Of a stretch of 64,000 nucleotides of DNA, positions 52,180 through 60,381 are shown piece by piece (position 1 is the stretch's first letter; every line of letters begins with the position of its first letter). This DNA is from a virus, in IMG/VR virus record IMGVR_UViG_3300026334_000001, positions 1-64,000 of that record, one strand, 5' to 3'. Both the position numbers and the translations under genes were made by a program. The notes beneath the pieces are model-generated. The model saw only the letters and a program-made list of their open reading frames with translations, made no database searches and had not been told where the DNA came from.

Positions 52180-52670
52180 TGTGCTTTAATTTGTGCTTCT
52201 GTTAACCAACCATACTCTCTTCCAGTATTATCTTTAATAGCATACATATTAACACCTTCTTTTGGATCTTTCTGCATATTAGATATTTTTCCTCTTATTC
52301 CAACAAGATTAATAGGTAATCCCATACCATCAGTACTATAAATAGGATTTGAATTAACTACTACTACATTATCACCTGTTGAAAATAATGAAATAGTAAC
52401 ATCTTGTATATTACCACCCCCATTTCTAAAACTAGAAATAATTGATCTTCTAAAATTTTCTAAAATATCTCTTGCTTGATCTTTACTAAATGGAACTGAT
52501 GGTTTTTGTGTTTTATTAAATACATTATTTAATCTAATAACATCATGTAAAGAAAACACTTCTGAATGTTGATTAGTTAAATTAGCATCAACTATAGTAG
52601 TGTTTATTTGACCTCCATTATCAACAAATAATAACCAATTATACTTTACTATTTCATTCTGATTTTCCAT
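52176..52670 (-). CDS. Hypothetical protein
   Basis: 164 residues, family not recognised. N-terminal strands (YNWLLFVDNGGQINTTIVDA), a central helix (AEDILENF-type: DQARDILENFRRSIISSF) and a C-terminal region with NLVGIRGKI and REYGWLTEAQ. No signal or membrane segment. ATGA-type overlap with thyX and a 17-base overlap with the RusA-like gene. Confidence 0.5.
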   Translation of the reverse strand: MENQNEIVKYNWLLFVDNGGQINTTIVDANLTNQHSEVFSLHDVIRLNNVFNKTQKPSVPFSKDQARDILENFRRSIISSFRNGGGNIQDVTISLFSTGDNVVVVNSNPIYSTDGMGLPINLVGIRGKISNMQKDPKEGVNMYAIKDNTGREYGWLTEAQIKAQ

Positions 52671-53355
52671 AATGTTTACTTGTTTTAATACAATCTCTTT
52701 CGTCTGTGTAAATTTTAAATACTAACTTTCTATCTTCTGAATTTTCAATTGGATAGAATAATGCAACTGGAGGTTGAGTTATGTATTTTCTATGATCATC
52801 TGGAATAATACGCTTACTTTTATATTTGATAGTTTTAGTTTCCTTATCTATATAAGGACTACCTTGAAGAACATCAGGAAAGCATTTAAGTATCATAAGA
52901 TATCTATTATCTATATCCCATTGTATATTCTTCCTTTTCTTTTCATCATAAAATTCATCATAGAATGTATCATATGCTTCACAAAGAATTCTAATTGGAA
53001 AATTTGTAATTGGATCTAATTTCTCTACCTCTGGAATTAACTGTGCTTTTATTGCACCTATGATCTTACTACGATCATAATCAGTTAATGTTAATTGATG
53101 TAATTCTTGACCATTAATTACTTTCCATCTAGGAGTACCAGCTGATTTAGGATTTTTAACTACTTTTTCTTGTGTATCTATTTCAGTTAAAACATCATTC
53201 TTCCACTCATAATCAACTCCTATCTTTTCACTATACTTTAAAGGAAGTTTTTCTCCTTTTTTATAATGATTAGCTCTTCTTTTCTCTGCTACTTTAACTG
53301 CTCTTATGTATTGATGAATAGTTACTGTAGCTATTAAATTTTTATCTACCGACAT
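52654..53355 (-). CDS. RusA-like Holliday junction endonuclease (tentative)
   Basis: 233 residues, longer than RusA (about 120). The middle and end resemble the RusA fold: acidic DIDNRYLMILKCFPDVLQG (key residues D-DN-----K-FPD) followed by IIPDDHRKY, where the paired Asp residues would bind metal, then a strand KLVFKIYTDE. RusA resolves Holliday junctions before packaging or during recombination. The N-terminal 110 residues are basic and unassigned. Supported by position next to primase and recombination genes; the family match is moderate. Confidence 0.5.
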   Translation of the reverse strand: MSVDKNLIATVTIHQYIRAVKVAEKRRANHYKKGEKLPLKYSEKIGVDYEWKNDVLTEIDTQEKVVKNPKSAGTPRWKVINGQELHQLTLTDYDRSKIIGAIKAQLIPEVEKLDPITNFPIRILCEAYDTFYDEFYDEKKRKNIQWDIDNRYLMILKCFPDVLQGSPYIDKETKTIKYKSKRIIPDDHRKYITQPPVALFYPIENSEDRKLVFKIYTDERDCIKTSKHYGKSE

Positions 53356-53542
53356 ACTTCTTGACTAAATCAAAATTATCTAAAAAAGCTTCAATATTAG
53401 CATATTCTTTAATATGCTCTTTTCTTGAAGCTTCTCTTATTTTAATCTTACCTTCTACAGTTTTCATTTGTAGATCATAAAATACTTTATTATAGTAACC
53501 AGATACATTTTCTGATATACATCTTGCTCTTACTAGAATCAT
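53342..53542 (-). CDS. Small hypothetical protein (66 aa)
   Basis: 66 residues: a beta strand (MILVRARCISENVSGYYNK), a basic centre and a C-terminal helix (NIEAFLDNFDLVKKYVG). Overlaps the primase stop by 4 bases and the next gene by 14, so it belongs to the replication operon. No family recognised. Confidence 0.5.
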   Translation of the reverse strand: MILVRARCISENVSGYYNKVFYDLQMKTVEGKIKIREASRKEHIKEYANIEAFLDNFDLVKKYVGR

Positions 53543-54528
53543 ACTAACTCGTATTTTGCTTCTTCTATTAAATCTAACATATATTGCAGACCATAGTGCT
53601 TGCAGTGATCTGTAAAATCCTTTGGTTCTGACTGCCTTCTAAATAAACCATTTGATTCAAATAGCAAAGGTTTAGTACCATACGTTTTTCTCATTATTTG
53701 AGCCATTCTCATTCCAGCTCTATCTCTATCAAATAGCGAAAAAACATTAAAAAATCTATTCTCTAAGCCACAATACTCCTTCTCTCCTATAAGGATTGAC
53801 TCTGCTGCTGGAGCAAGTGATGGTATTTCAAATCCATCAAGAGCCATCACATCTTTATATGACTTAGTTATTAGAAGACTCTCTCCTTCTTCTGGTAATT
53901 GATCCCATCCTTCTAAAATATCTCCAGTTGCTTGAATGAATTTAAAGAACTTCCTTTTTGGAAAATATAATTTATATCTGTACTCTCCAAAATGGTATGC
54001 ATAACCAGGATCTTTTTCTACATAATTATAGCTAAGATTACCATTTATCCATGCCATATCTAAAGGATACACATTAAATTTAGCTAAAGCAGCTTCACTT
54101 ACAAAATTATCTCTCCAAAACTTAATATCTGCTTTTGACCATCCTCTACGTTTAATACGTATTTCTGTATTCTTCCTAACTCTTTTATGAACTTCTTCTA
54201 GGAAAGAAAGTGGTTTGTAGTCAATATTTGTTCTTGATAACTGAAAGTCATTAGCTATGATTTCTAATGCTTTAAAGAAGTTAACTCCAAATAATCTCTG
54301 CACTACATTGAAGCAATCTATATTATCTCCTCTTGCAAAATCTTTAAATTTAAGAAGACCTCTTGAATCAAAATAGAATCTGCAATCTGCATGATTATCT
54401 GACCTCAAAGGATTACGAAAATAATCATGAGTATTAGGAAATAACCCCAAATACTTAAAGAATATATCTTCTTGGGAAATCCTATTTAATATAAACTCTC
54501 TTGTAATATCTTCTTTATATTCAAACAT
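53539..54528 (-). CDS. DnaG-type primase with Toprim domain
   Basis: 329 residues. Residues 25-90 align with the CHC2 zinc-finger region of DnaG primases (NPLRSDNHADCRFYFD, then FKDFARGDNIDCFNVVQRLFG) but lack the expected Cys/His zinc ligands. The C-terminal part carries the Toprim core: LLITKSYKDVMAL with a conserved Lys-x-x-x-D pattern, then SLFDRDRAGM with the DxD metal-binding pair. It makes RNA primers for the DnaB-like helicase at 57 kb. A copy of the 14-bp motif lies at 54195-54208. A terminator precedes it by 15 bases. Confidence 0.75.
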   Translation of the reverse strand: MFEYKEDITREFILNRISQEDIFFKYLGLFPNTHDYFRNPLRSDNHADCRFYFDSRGLLKFKDFARGDNIDCFNVVQRLFGVNFFKALEIIANDFQLSRTNIDYKPLSFLEEVHKRVRKNTEIRIKRRGWSKADIKFWRDNFVSEAALAKFNVYPLDMAWINGNLSYNYVEKDPGYAYHFGEYRYKLYFPKRKFFKFIQATGDILEGWDQLPEEGESLLITKSYKDVMALDGFEIPSLAPAAESILIGEKEYCGLENRFFNVFSLFDRDRAGMRMAQIMRKTYGTKPLLFESNGLFRRQSEPKDFTDHCKHYGLQYMLDLIEEAKYELV

Positions 54529-54540
54529 TTATTAGAAATT

Positions 54541-54567
54541 AAAAAGGGGAGCTATTAACTCCCCTTT
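54541..54567 (-). terminator. Terminator after the first acidic-tailed protein gene
   Basis: On the - strand AAAGGGGAG / CTCCCCTTT with a 7-base loop and a run of five T. It lies between the gene at 54574 and the primase gene, so most transcripts would stop here and primase would be made at a lower level by readthrough. Confidence 0.85.
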
Positions 54568-54573
54568 ATTAGA

Positions 54574-55170
54574 CTAGAAATCTGAATCAACTTTTTGACC
54601 ACCATTTAAAGAAGATACTTCTGTATCTGGAGCAGCATTAAGTGAATTGAAATATGCTGAATTAGCTTTGATATGATTTTTATCAAACTCTAGCATATCA
54701 CCTGCTTTTACAATGAATGGCAAGTATTTAGAGAAATCGCTAGTTGCTTTACCATTGTAAACATTACCTACTACAATGAAATCAACTTTAACTCCTTTAT
54801 AAGAAGTACCAATAGTTTGAACAACCCAGTTTGCATAATCATCAAAATTATTATGATTTTGATATAAACGATCTTTAGCTACAAACTTAGACATAATATG
54901 ACCAACACGTTTAGCCATATTTAAAGCTTTTGCTTCTGCATTATCGTCTTCTGGAAGAACAGCATATTCAATATGTTGATGTGCTTTTCCTTCTGCTGTC
55001 TTGAATGTAAATACAAGACGTGCTTTTAACTGCTCTGATTCTCCTTCTGCATTTTCCTTAACTGGTCTACTAATTTCCACCCCTGTCATTTCTGCATTTG
55101 TGTATTTAGCTGGTTGCAATTTAGGGGTTGAAATTCCTTCAAAGTTAGTTTTTTCGTTAGTACCGAACAT
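54574..55170 (-). CDS. ssDNA-binding-type protein with acidic tip
   Basis: 198 residues. Beta-rich N-terminal part (RPVKENAEGES, LKARLVFTFKTAEG), a central helix (AKALNMAKRVGHIMSKF) and an end KVDSDF, an acidic tip as in SSB proteins that recruit partners. It has its own terminator and lies just after the second acidic-tailed gene, pointing to high expression. Phage ssDNA-binding proteins coat replicating DNA and stimulate the recombinase. The fold cannot be proven from sequence alone. Confidence 0.6.
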   Translation of the reverse strand: MFGTNEKTNFEGISTPKLQPAKYTNAEMTGVEISRPVKENAEGESEQLKARLVFTFKTAEGKAHQHIEYAVLPEDDNAEAKALNMAKRVGHIMSKFVAKDRLYQNHNNFDDYANWVVQTIGTSYKGVKVDFIVVGNVYNGKATSDFSKYLPFIVKAGDMLEFDKNHIKANSAYFNSLNAAPDTEVSSLNGGQKVDSDF

Positions 55171-55220
55171 AATTATAAGATTTAAATTTTTAAGATATTA
55201 TTTTAAAATGGAATTTTTCT

Positions 55221-55257
55221 AAGGAAAGAAAGGGGAACCAATTTAATGATTCCCCTT
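55221..55257 (-). terminator. Terminator after the second acidic-tailed protein gene
   Basis: On the - strand AAGGGGAA / TTCCCCTT with a 12-base loop, then TTTCTTTCC, a pyrimidine tail containing two T runs. It lies between the two acidic-tailed genes, so each is ended separately. Confidence 0.7.
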
Positions 55258-55280
55258 GTTTAATAAATATGATTTAACTA

Positions 55281-55850
55281 TTAGAAGTTATCATCATCTG
55301 CTTCTTGAACATCAGCAGTTTCTTCTACTGCTACATCTTCATCTTCTGCTGTATCTTCATCAGTTTCTTCATTATCAGCAGTTGTTTCAACTGAACTAAT
55401 AGCGTAGATACCATGACACAAAATACCATTTACCTCGGTATCTTGACCTACTAAAGACAACTCTAAAAGTTGAGCTTTGTAGCTATCTTCTTGAATAGTA
55501 CCTTGACCGATCAAAGCATTCTCCAAAATTGAAGACTTAAATTTACGACCTTTTTCTGCATCAGCAGCTAATTTCGCAGTACGTTTTAGTACAGTAGCAT
55601 TATCATTATCTACGGTAGCTAAATATGGAACTCCATCTGGAGAAGTGATTTGCATCAAACCTACATTTGACAAATTCAATTCTTCAAATTTAGCATCTGC
55701 AATGGTAAATACTGTTTCAACTTTCTCTACTCCACCTTTCTTAGAGATGAACTTCTTAAATTTGAAACTGAATTTTTGACCTTTAGGACGACTAGCTGAA
55801 GTTTTAGTGTTTGCTGTTTTAACTGCTTTAAAATTTGCGAAATTTAACAT
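55281..55850 (-). CDS. Abundant protein with acidic C-terminal tail (ssDNA-binding type)
   Basis: 189 residues. Basic N-terminus (ASRPKGQKFSFKFKKF), a beta-rich middle (VETVFTIADAKFEELNL) and a 45-residue Asp/Glu-rich tail ending ADDDNF. This basic-barrel-plus-acidic-tail layout fits a phage SSB-like protein or an annealing accessory factor. It is the first gene after the best promoter of the right arm, has a near-perfect leader and is followed by a terminator. The family is not named here. Confidence 0.55.
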   Translation of the reverse strand: MLNFANFKAVKTANTKTSASRPKGQKFSFKFKKFISKKGGVEKVETVFTIADAKFEELNLSNVGLMQITSPDGVPYLATVDNDNATVLKRTAKLAADAEKGRKFKSSILENALIGQGTIQEDSYKAQLLELSLVGQDTEVNGILCHGIYAISSVETTADNEETDEDTAEDEDVAVEETADVQEADDDNF

Positions 55851-55908
55851 GACATTTTTGTTTTAAGGGTTTATAAAATATTTGTTTCTGTTTGTTATTT
55901 ACAATAAT

Positions 55909-55940
55909 CAAAGATACAAAACTTAGCTTGTATCTGCAAA
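55909..55940 (-). promoter_or_regulatory. Strong Bacteroidota-type promoter
   Basis: On the - strand TTTG (55940-55937), a 20-base spacer and TATCTTTG (55916-55909), a full match to the TTTG-N19/20-TAnnTTTG consensus of Bacteroidota. The transcript would begin about 50 bases before the ATG at 55850. It drives the acidic-tailed genes and identifies the host group. Confidence 0.8.
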
Positions 55941-55968
55941 AAAATTTAAAAATAATTACAACTACTAT

Positions 55969-56688
55969 CTAATTGCCGTAATCTTCTAAAATCCTATCTA
56001 CTATCGTTTGATAGTTATTTGAAATTTCATACTGTTCCCAATAACCTTGAGGACTTCTAGCTGTATTATATCCAGAATTTGCAGTAGTTAATTTATACCT
56101 ATTTACATCTGTATGTGGTAAATTAGCATCAACTTTTGTATAATAGGTATGAGAAAGATTCAATCCTTCAACTCCTAATTTGGTAGCCATTTTACCTAAG
56201 ATTCTTAATCTTTGTCGGATTTCTCCAGCTTCAGCTTTATAATCTTCAATATGACCATTAATAAAAATAATTAAAGTACCTTTTCTTTTACCATGAATAC
56301 CAAAAATTTGCTTCTTTACTGTTTCATAGTCTTCTACTTCCTTATAATTCTTTTTACTATTATCAATTGGATATTTATTTCTAGCTCCAAAGAAAGTTAA
56401 TGGTTTTCCATCAGCATTTAACCAAGCCGTTTCTTCTGGATTTAAGAAAGAACCTCCTACTGTCTTCCCCGTTCCTTCATGTCCCAAGACTTGAACCAAA
56501 ACCACATCATCAAGTCTTTTCATCCAATCATAAAGATCTAGTATTTCAGTACCGTAATCTCTCCACATATCGTAGTTAGCTTTACCTACATCCTTTAGAT
56601 GTCTTAAATACAGCTTATTTTGTACACCATTTATGGTATCCAATATTATACTTCTGTATTTCTTGTCATTCATTACTATTTCACTCAT
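55969..56688 (-). CDS. P-loop ATPase, Sak4-like
   Basis: 239 residues. GHEGTGKT at 69-76 fits a Walker A motif, and GTLIIFINGHIED with QRLRILGKMATKLGVEGLNLSHTY follows. Before the P-loop, residues 11-60 contain YRSIILDTI, a strand-plus-Asp pattern that in Sak4-type single-strand annealing ATPases usually follows the P-loop as Walker B; the order here is therefore unusual. A recombination or annealing role, working with the exonuclease and the ssDNA-binding proteins, is likely. Its ATG is 2 bases after the helicase stop. Confidence 0.6.
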   Translation of the reverse strand: MSEIVMNDKKYRSIILDTINGVQNKLYLRHLKDVGKANYDMWRDYGTEILDLYDWMKRLDDVVLVQVLGHEGTGKTVGGSFLNPEETAWLNADGKPLTFFGARNKYPIDNSKKNYKEVEDYETVKKQIFGIHGKRKGTLIIFINGHIEDYKAEAGEIRQRLRILGKMATKLGVEGLNLSHTYYTKVDANLPHTDVNRYKLTTANSGYNTARSPQGYWEQYEISNNYQTIVDRILEDYGN

Positions 56689-56689
56689 T

Positions 56690-57649
56690 TTAATAATCTT
56701 CTATTTGATTAAATCCTAAATTATGACGCATCATTAGATTTCCTGTCCATCCATCTCTTTGTTTGAGAATACATTCAATCATTAAATGATCATATTGATC
56801 TGGATTGTTTGGATTAATACCAGTTGGAATATCTTCCCATGATGTAAGACCATAAAATCCAGGTCTATGTAGAGCCATCACTATATCAGCACATTGAAAA
56901 ACACTATCCGATCCGAATATATCACTAGAAACTGGAGTATTCTTTCCAATATCATCTCTACCTCTAGCTCCAGATTCAATATTTCTATTCATCTGACTCA
57001 AAAAGATATTGATATGTTCATAATCATTCTTAATTTTCATTCCTGCCATCATAAACTTAGATATTAATTGTTCTTCTGATCCTTCATTATCTCTTGATAC
57101 TAATCTTGTATGATCTACAATATTAACAATGGTATGTTTAGGATACTTATTTGTAATCTCTATCTTTTGTTTCTTCCAAGCATTTACTGATTGTGATATT
57201 TGACTCATATAAATTGGATATCCTTTAAAAGAATCACCAATTAACTTTAATCTTGTAAACTGTTCTTCTGTTATTGTATTTTGAAAATCCAATAATTGTT
57301 TTACAGTCATTTGAGCTTCTCTACTATACATCCTTAATACTGATCTAAAATCAGCCATCTCCCATGTATCATACAGAATTATTAGTTTGCCATTATAATG
57401 AGGATTAATTCTTGGATCTACAAAGTCGCGCATCATATGTATAACCTTTGCAGTTTTACCCATACCAGTTCTAGCTGCTAAAACCATCTGATCTGTTGGA
57501 TACAATCCTCCAATCTTTTCCTTTTCTTTCCTAGAAGAAGTAACTAGAGGCTTTAACTTACCACTTCTAATTAATTCAATCCTTTCATTAGTTTTATCAA
57601 CTACTTTTGAAATGTGATTGTAATTAGTAGATTCTAGGTTTAACTGCAA
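56690..57649 (-). CDS. DnaB-type replicative helicase
   Basis: 319 residues, RecA-like core only. Walker A ARTGMGKT at 59-66; IILYDTWEM, FLSQMNRNIE and GSDSVFQCADIVMAL are DnaB-like motifs 1a, 3 and 4. No N-terminal primase-interaction domain is visible, common in phage versions. It unwinds the fork for the DnaG-type primase at 54 kb. Overlaps the upstream gene by 26 bases. One copy of the 14-bp motif (57524-57537) lies near its N-terminal coding region. Confidence 0.8.
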   Translation of the reverse strand: MQLNLESTNYNHISKVVDKTNERIELIRSGKLKPLVTSSRKEKEKIGGLYPTDQMVLAARTGMGKTAKVIHMMRDFVDPRINPHYNGKLIILYDTWEMADFRSVLRMYSREAQMTVKQLLDFQNTITEEQFTRLKLIGDSFKGYPIYMSQISQSVNAWKKQKIEITNKYPKHTIVNIVDHTRLVSRDNEGSEEQLISKFMMAGMKIKNDYEHINIFLSQMNRNIESGARGRDDIGKNTPVSSDIFGSDSVFQCADIVMALHRPGFYGLTSWEDIPTGINPNNPDQYDHLMIECILKQRDGWTGNLMMRHNLGFNQIEDY

Positions 57650-58187
57650 CTTTATCTCCTTCCTTTTGTAAGACTAACCAATACTGACTTGTAACAAATT
57701 TATCAATCTTCATTGTTGCATATCCATTATTATTCTTTTTATAATCCTTCACTATATTAATAATATCTAAATGAAGGAATTTATTCTTCTTAATAATCTG
57801 GATATATCTTTTTTTTAATTCAGCTTCATCAGAAAAAGTCAATCCTTTAGCTGGAACTTTAATTCCATTAACTACTAATTGATCTGGATATTCTTTAAAG
57901 AACTCCTCTACTGCTTCTTCTGGCTCTACTAACATAAATTCGGTAAACTCTAATGTTACACATAAATCTATGATGTTAAATACATCTGCTTTAGGATTCA
58001 TATTTAATATAAATCCTTTATCTATTAGATTGTGTAAATCTTGCTTCTCGAATAAACCTACTTCGTTAATATACTGTTGTAATAAAGAGTATTCTTTATT
58101 GTACAGCAAATAACAAATGTAAAATTGATTAGGTGTAATTTTAGTTCTACACAAAAACTCCGTGTACTTGTTGATGTCGTAAATCAT
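57624..58187 (-). CDS. Conserved replication-operon protein, winged-helix-like N-terminus
   Basis: 187 residues. The first 60 (ITPNQFYICYLLYNKEYSLLQQYI) look like a winged-helix DNA-binding or replication-initiation domain. The middle includes an acidic stretch (EEAVEEFFKEYPDQ) with KVPAKGLTFSDEAELKKRY, resembling replisome-organiser or helicase-loader partners. Overlaps the helicase by 26 bases, so co-translation and a loader or initiator role are plausible. Not proven. Confidence 0.5.
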   Translation of the reverse strand: MIYDINKYTEFLCRTKITPNQFYICYLLYNKEYSLLQQYINEVGLFEKQDLHNLIDKGFILNMNPKADVFNIIDLCVTLEFTEFMLVEPEEAVEEFFKEYPDQLVVNGIKVPAKGLTFSDEAELKKRYIQIIKKNKFLHLDIINIVKDYKKNNNGYATMKIDKFVTSQYWLVLQKEGDKVAVKPRIY

Positions 58188-58392
58188 TTACTTCAAAATC
58201 CTCTGGTATCTCTATTACTTCATTAAAATTAACTACTTCCCAAATTTCTCCTATTGCTATATTAAGATCACTATTTGATGCGACTGCTCCAAAGTGATTT
58301 AGTAAAGCTTCATTGATCTTTTCATTGGGACTATAAGGATTTAAATCTTCCTTAGTGAATACAACTGATAATCTAAATATTAGTTCTTGCAT
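58147..58392 (-). CDS. Small hypothetical protein (81 aa)
   Basis: 81 residues, acidic, with a beta strand (MQELIFRLSVVFT), a helix (NEKINEALLNHFG) and IWEVVNFNEVIEIP. No recognised family. Overlaps the SF2 helicase stop by 13 bases and the next gene by 41, so it lies in the replication operon. Confidence 0.45.
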   Translation of the reverse strand: MQELIFRLSVVFTKEDLNPYSPNEKINEALLNHFGAVASNSDLNIAIGEIWEVVNFNEVIEIPEDFEVNDLRHQQVHGVFV

Positions 58393-59777
58393 AATTCAAA
58401 GTTTAAATCTTCTTGTACAACAATTTCATCTATCGAATCTACCCACTTAATTCCTCTTTTTCCTTTTTGTTTCTCCTTTAACCATTTCTCCTCTTGAGAT
58501 TCTTTGATATAAAGATTAACAATAATACTAACCTTATCTGCATTTGAATAATCTACTCTTATTGCTCGCCCTGTTCTCTGATTATCTTGACGCTTTCCTG
58601 AATTGTAACTAGCCATAATAGCAAGTCCTATACTATGAAAATCAAAACCTTCATCTAAAGATTTCACTGTTGAAAGAACATCTACTCCAGAATCAGCTTG
58701 TTTAAATAACTCTAAAGATTCTTCTTTAAGTCTATTACCACTTATTTTTTTATCTTTATAAACTACTTTAACTTCGCCTTTTTTAGAAACTGTTTCTATT
58801 CTCTCTGTTCTTACAATACTTTTGATTTTTGTATGATAAGCTCTTGCTTTATTACCTAAAACTTCTGCTAATTTATCTGCAAATTCAGTATCTTCTGCAA
58901 AAGTCATAGTTTTGAGATTAAACTTATTAACTAATTCTTTAACAGCTTGTATTTTAACAGTAGCTCTATAAATTAGTTTCTTTCTTTCTCTCATTGCCCA
59001 TGACCATTGTTGTGCAGCTTTTCCTACATTCTCTGGCGACCAATAATGCTCTCTTGTTCCATCCCAATCATTTCTGGTTGCTACAGATACTCTCCATTGA
59101 TCTCCTGTTTTATAAACTTCTCCAATCTTAGTAGTCATCCCTTTACCAGTTGAACAAGCCATAGCTAAACTGAATTCAAATCCAAACTTTGCAAAGTTCT
59201 TATTGAATATAGAATGAATCCTATCATACTCAATTCTATCTTCTTCTGATAGATCTAAACCCCAATTAAAAACTTTATAATCAGAAACATAACCTTGTCT
59301 TCTTGCTTCTTCTAAAGTTATTTCTTCTATTACAGGACATAGATTTTGTATGATCTCATGTTTGCCATCTATTCTTTCAAGAGTAGCAGTTAATCCTAAT
59401 ACAAATTTATAAGTAGTATTATCAAAAGTCTTACCAAACTCCTCCGAAACGTAATGATGAATTTCATCTAGCACTAATAAATCACATACATGTAAATATC
59501 TTATATACGTATTGACTACGTAAACATTAACATTATGTAAATTATGCTTTTGAATATGCCCATTATTACCAACCCAATCTTCTAATAACTTTACAGATGG
59601 GACTACTACATTAACTGTAGCATTTGGATACTTTCTATGCATTCTCTGTATTGCAAGAATAGCTACATATGTTTTCCCAAATCCGGTAGCCCCGATCAAG
59701 CATCCACAGGCTTTATTCTCTACCCACTTCTGAACTATTTGTAATTGCCTCTTGAGCTTCTTTTCATTTATTTCCAT
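58380..59777 (-). CDS. SF2 DNA/RNA helicase (DEAD/DEAH type)
   Basis: 465 residues. Walker A GATGFGKT at 29-36, Walker B with DEIH at 104-107, VLGLTATLERIDG (motif III), and RQDNQRTGRAIR (motif VI) near residue 405. A UvsW/SWI2-like ATPase, used for branch migration, R-loop removal or repair in phages. An insertion between the two RecA lobes (residues 190-260) includes WDGTREHYW. Overlaps the next gene by 1 base and the preceding by 13. Confidence 0.85.
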   Translation of the reverse strand: MEINEKKLKRQLQIVQKWVENKACGCLIGATGFGKTYVAILAIQRMHRKYPNATVNVVVPSVKLLEDWVGNNGHIQKHNLHNVNVYVVNTYIRYLHVCDLLVLDEIHHYVSEEFGKTFDNTTYKFVLGLTATLERIDGKHEIIQNLCPVIEEITLEEARRQGYVSDYKVFNWGLDLSEEDRIEYDRIHSIFNKNFAKFGFEFSLAMACSTGKGMTTKIGEVYKTGDQWRVSVATRNDWDGTREHYWSPENVGKAAQQWSWAMRERKKLIYRATVKIQAVKELVNKFNLKTMTFAEDTEFADKLAEVLGNKARAYHTKIKSIVRTERIETVSKKGEVKVVYKDKKISGNRLKEESLELFKQADSGVDVLSTVKSLDEGFDFHSIGLAIMASYNSGKRQDNQRTGRAIRVDYSNADKVSIIVNLYIKESQEEKWLKEKQKGKRGIKWVDSIDEIVVQEDLNFELCKN

Positions 59778-59989
59778 TATTTTGTTGTTACTAATTCAAA
59801 TCTTGGCACATTTTTCTTTGGATGTATTGCAAAGAAACCTTCTAATGGTCTTGTATATGCTTTTCCTGTATCAATATTAGCATAAATGACAACCTCTGTT
59901 TGTGTTTCTTCTGCCTCTGCAAATCCTAGTATTACATAATAACCGCCTTTAAAGTGTTTATAACATCTTTTAATTAATGGCTTCTTCAT
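59777..59989 (-). CDS. DUF1653 protein
   Basis: 70 residues, matching DUF1653: YKHFKGG at 11-17, YVILGFAEAEET at 18-29, VVIYANIDTGKAYTRPLEGFF at 33-53 (key residues Y, G, RPLEGFF). The family is a small beta-barrel domain of unknown function. It overlaps the amidoligase exon stop by 4 bases and the helicase start by 1. Confidence 0.8.
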   Translation of the reverse strand: MKKPLIKRCYKHFKGGYYVILGFAEAEETQTEVVIYANIDTGKAYTRPLEGFFAIHPKKNVPRFELVTTK

Positions 59990-60381
59990 CCTTTAATAAT
60001 TCTAGATTTGATAATACTCTGAATATCCACTTCTGCTTGCACTTCATCTGTCTTATTTAAATCACCTAGTTTCTCTTGTAGAGCTTTTAATCTACCAATA
60101 CTACTAAAAGAACCTTTTACTCTTCTTATAATTTTATTAGCATGAATAATTCTTTTAGCTAAAACTTCATAATCAAAAGACATTTCTCCTATTCTAAATT
60201 CAAATGTATTAAATTGTGAATTCAATCTTACCCAATTATGACATCTTCCTATCATTCTAGAATTATAATGACCTTTATATTCCCATGTATCTAATTCTGC
60301 TAAAATCCAATCTTCATTTTCTTCAATCCAAGAACGATCTACCTTATCAAATATATCAGTTGTATCAACATGATAATGAAT
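59986..60381 (-). CDS. Amidoligase, exon 2
   Basis: 131 codons plus stop, joined to exon 1 (61905-61597) after removal of the intron at 61596-60382. Joined residues 104-234: IHYHVD places His105 and His107 of the conserved H-x-H motif, WILAELDTWEYKGHYN follows, and EFRIGEM carries Glu164 and Arg166 of the ATP/metal site. An ATG at 60384 allows a separate reading, but that product would lack the N-terminal half of the fold and the residue before I is intron-encoded. The enzyme belongs to the COOH-NH2 ligase superfamily of the glutamine synthetase fold and forms amide bonds using ATP; the substrate is unknown. Confidence 0.75.
   Translation of the reverse strand: MHYHVDTTDIFDKVDRSWIEENEDWILAELDTWEYKGHYNSRMIGRCHNWVRLNSQFNTFEFRIGEMSFDYEVLAKRIIHANKIIRRVKGSFSSIGRLKALQEKLGDLNKTDEVQAEVDIQSIIKSRIIKG

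Larger units (their letters stand above)
838..57537. repeat. Dispersed 14-bp motif TTCTTTCCTAGAAG, eight copies
   Basis: Exact copies: 838-851 (-), 5407-5420 (+), 24633-24646 (+), 24697-24710 (-), 31588-31601 (+), 41040-41053 (+), 54195-54208 (-), 57524-57537 (+). All are inside genes, in three codon frames. Five read Ser-Phe-Leu-Glu, others read Ser-Arg-Lys-Glu or Leu-Gly-Lys-Lys. The 5' side is pyrimidine-rich in most copies. Function unknown. Confidence 0.7.

Noticed and set aside
46687-53798. A 16-bp sequence TCTCCTATAAGGATTG present twice (46687 and 53783)
   Set aside because: Only two exact copies; in 64 kb of biased sequence this is not clearly beyond chance, and contexts differ.
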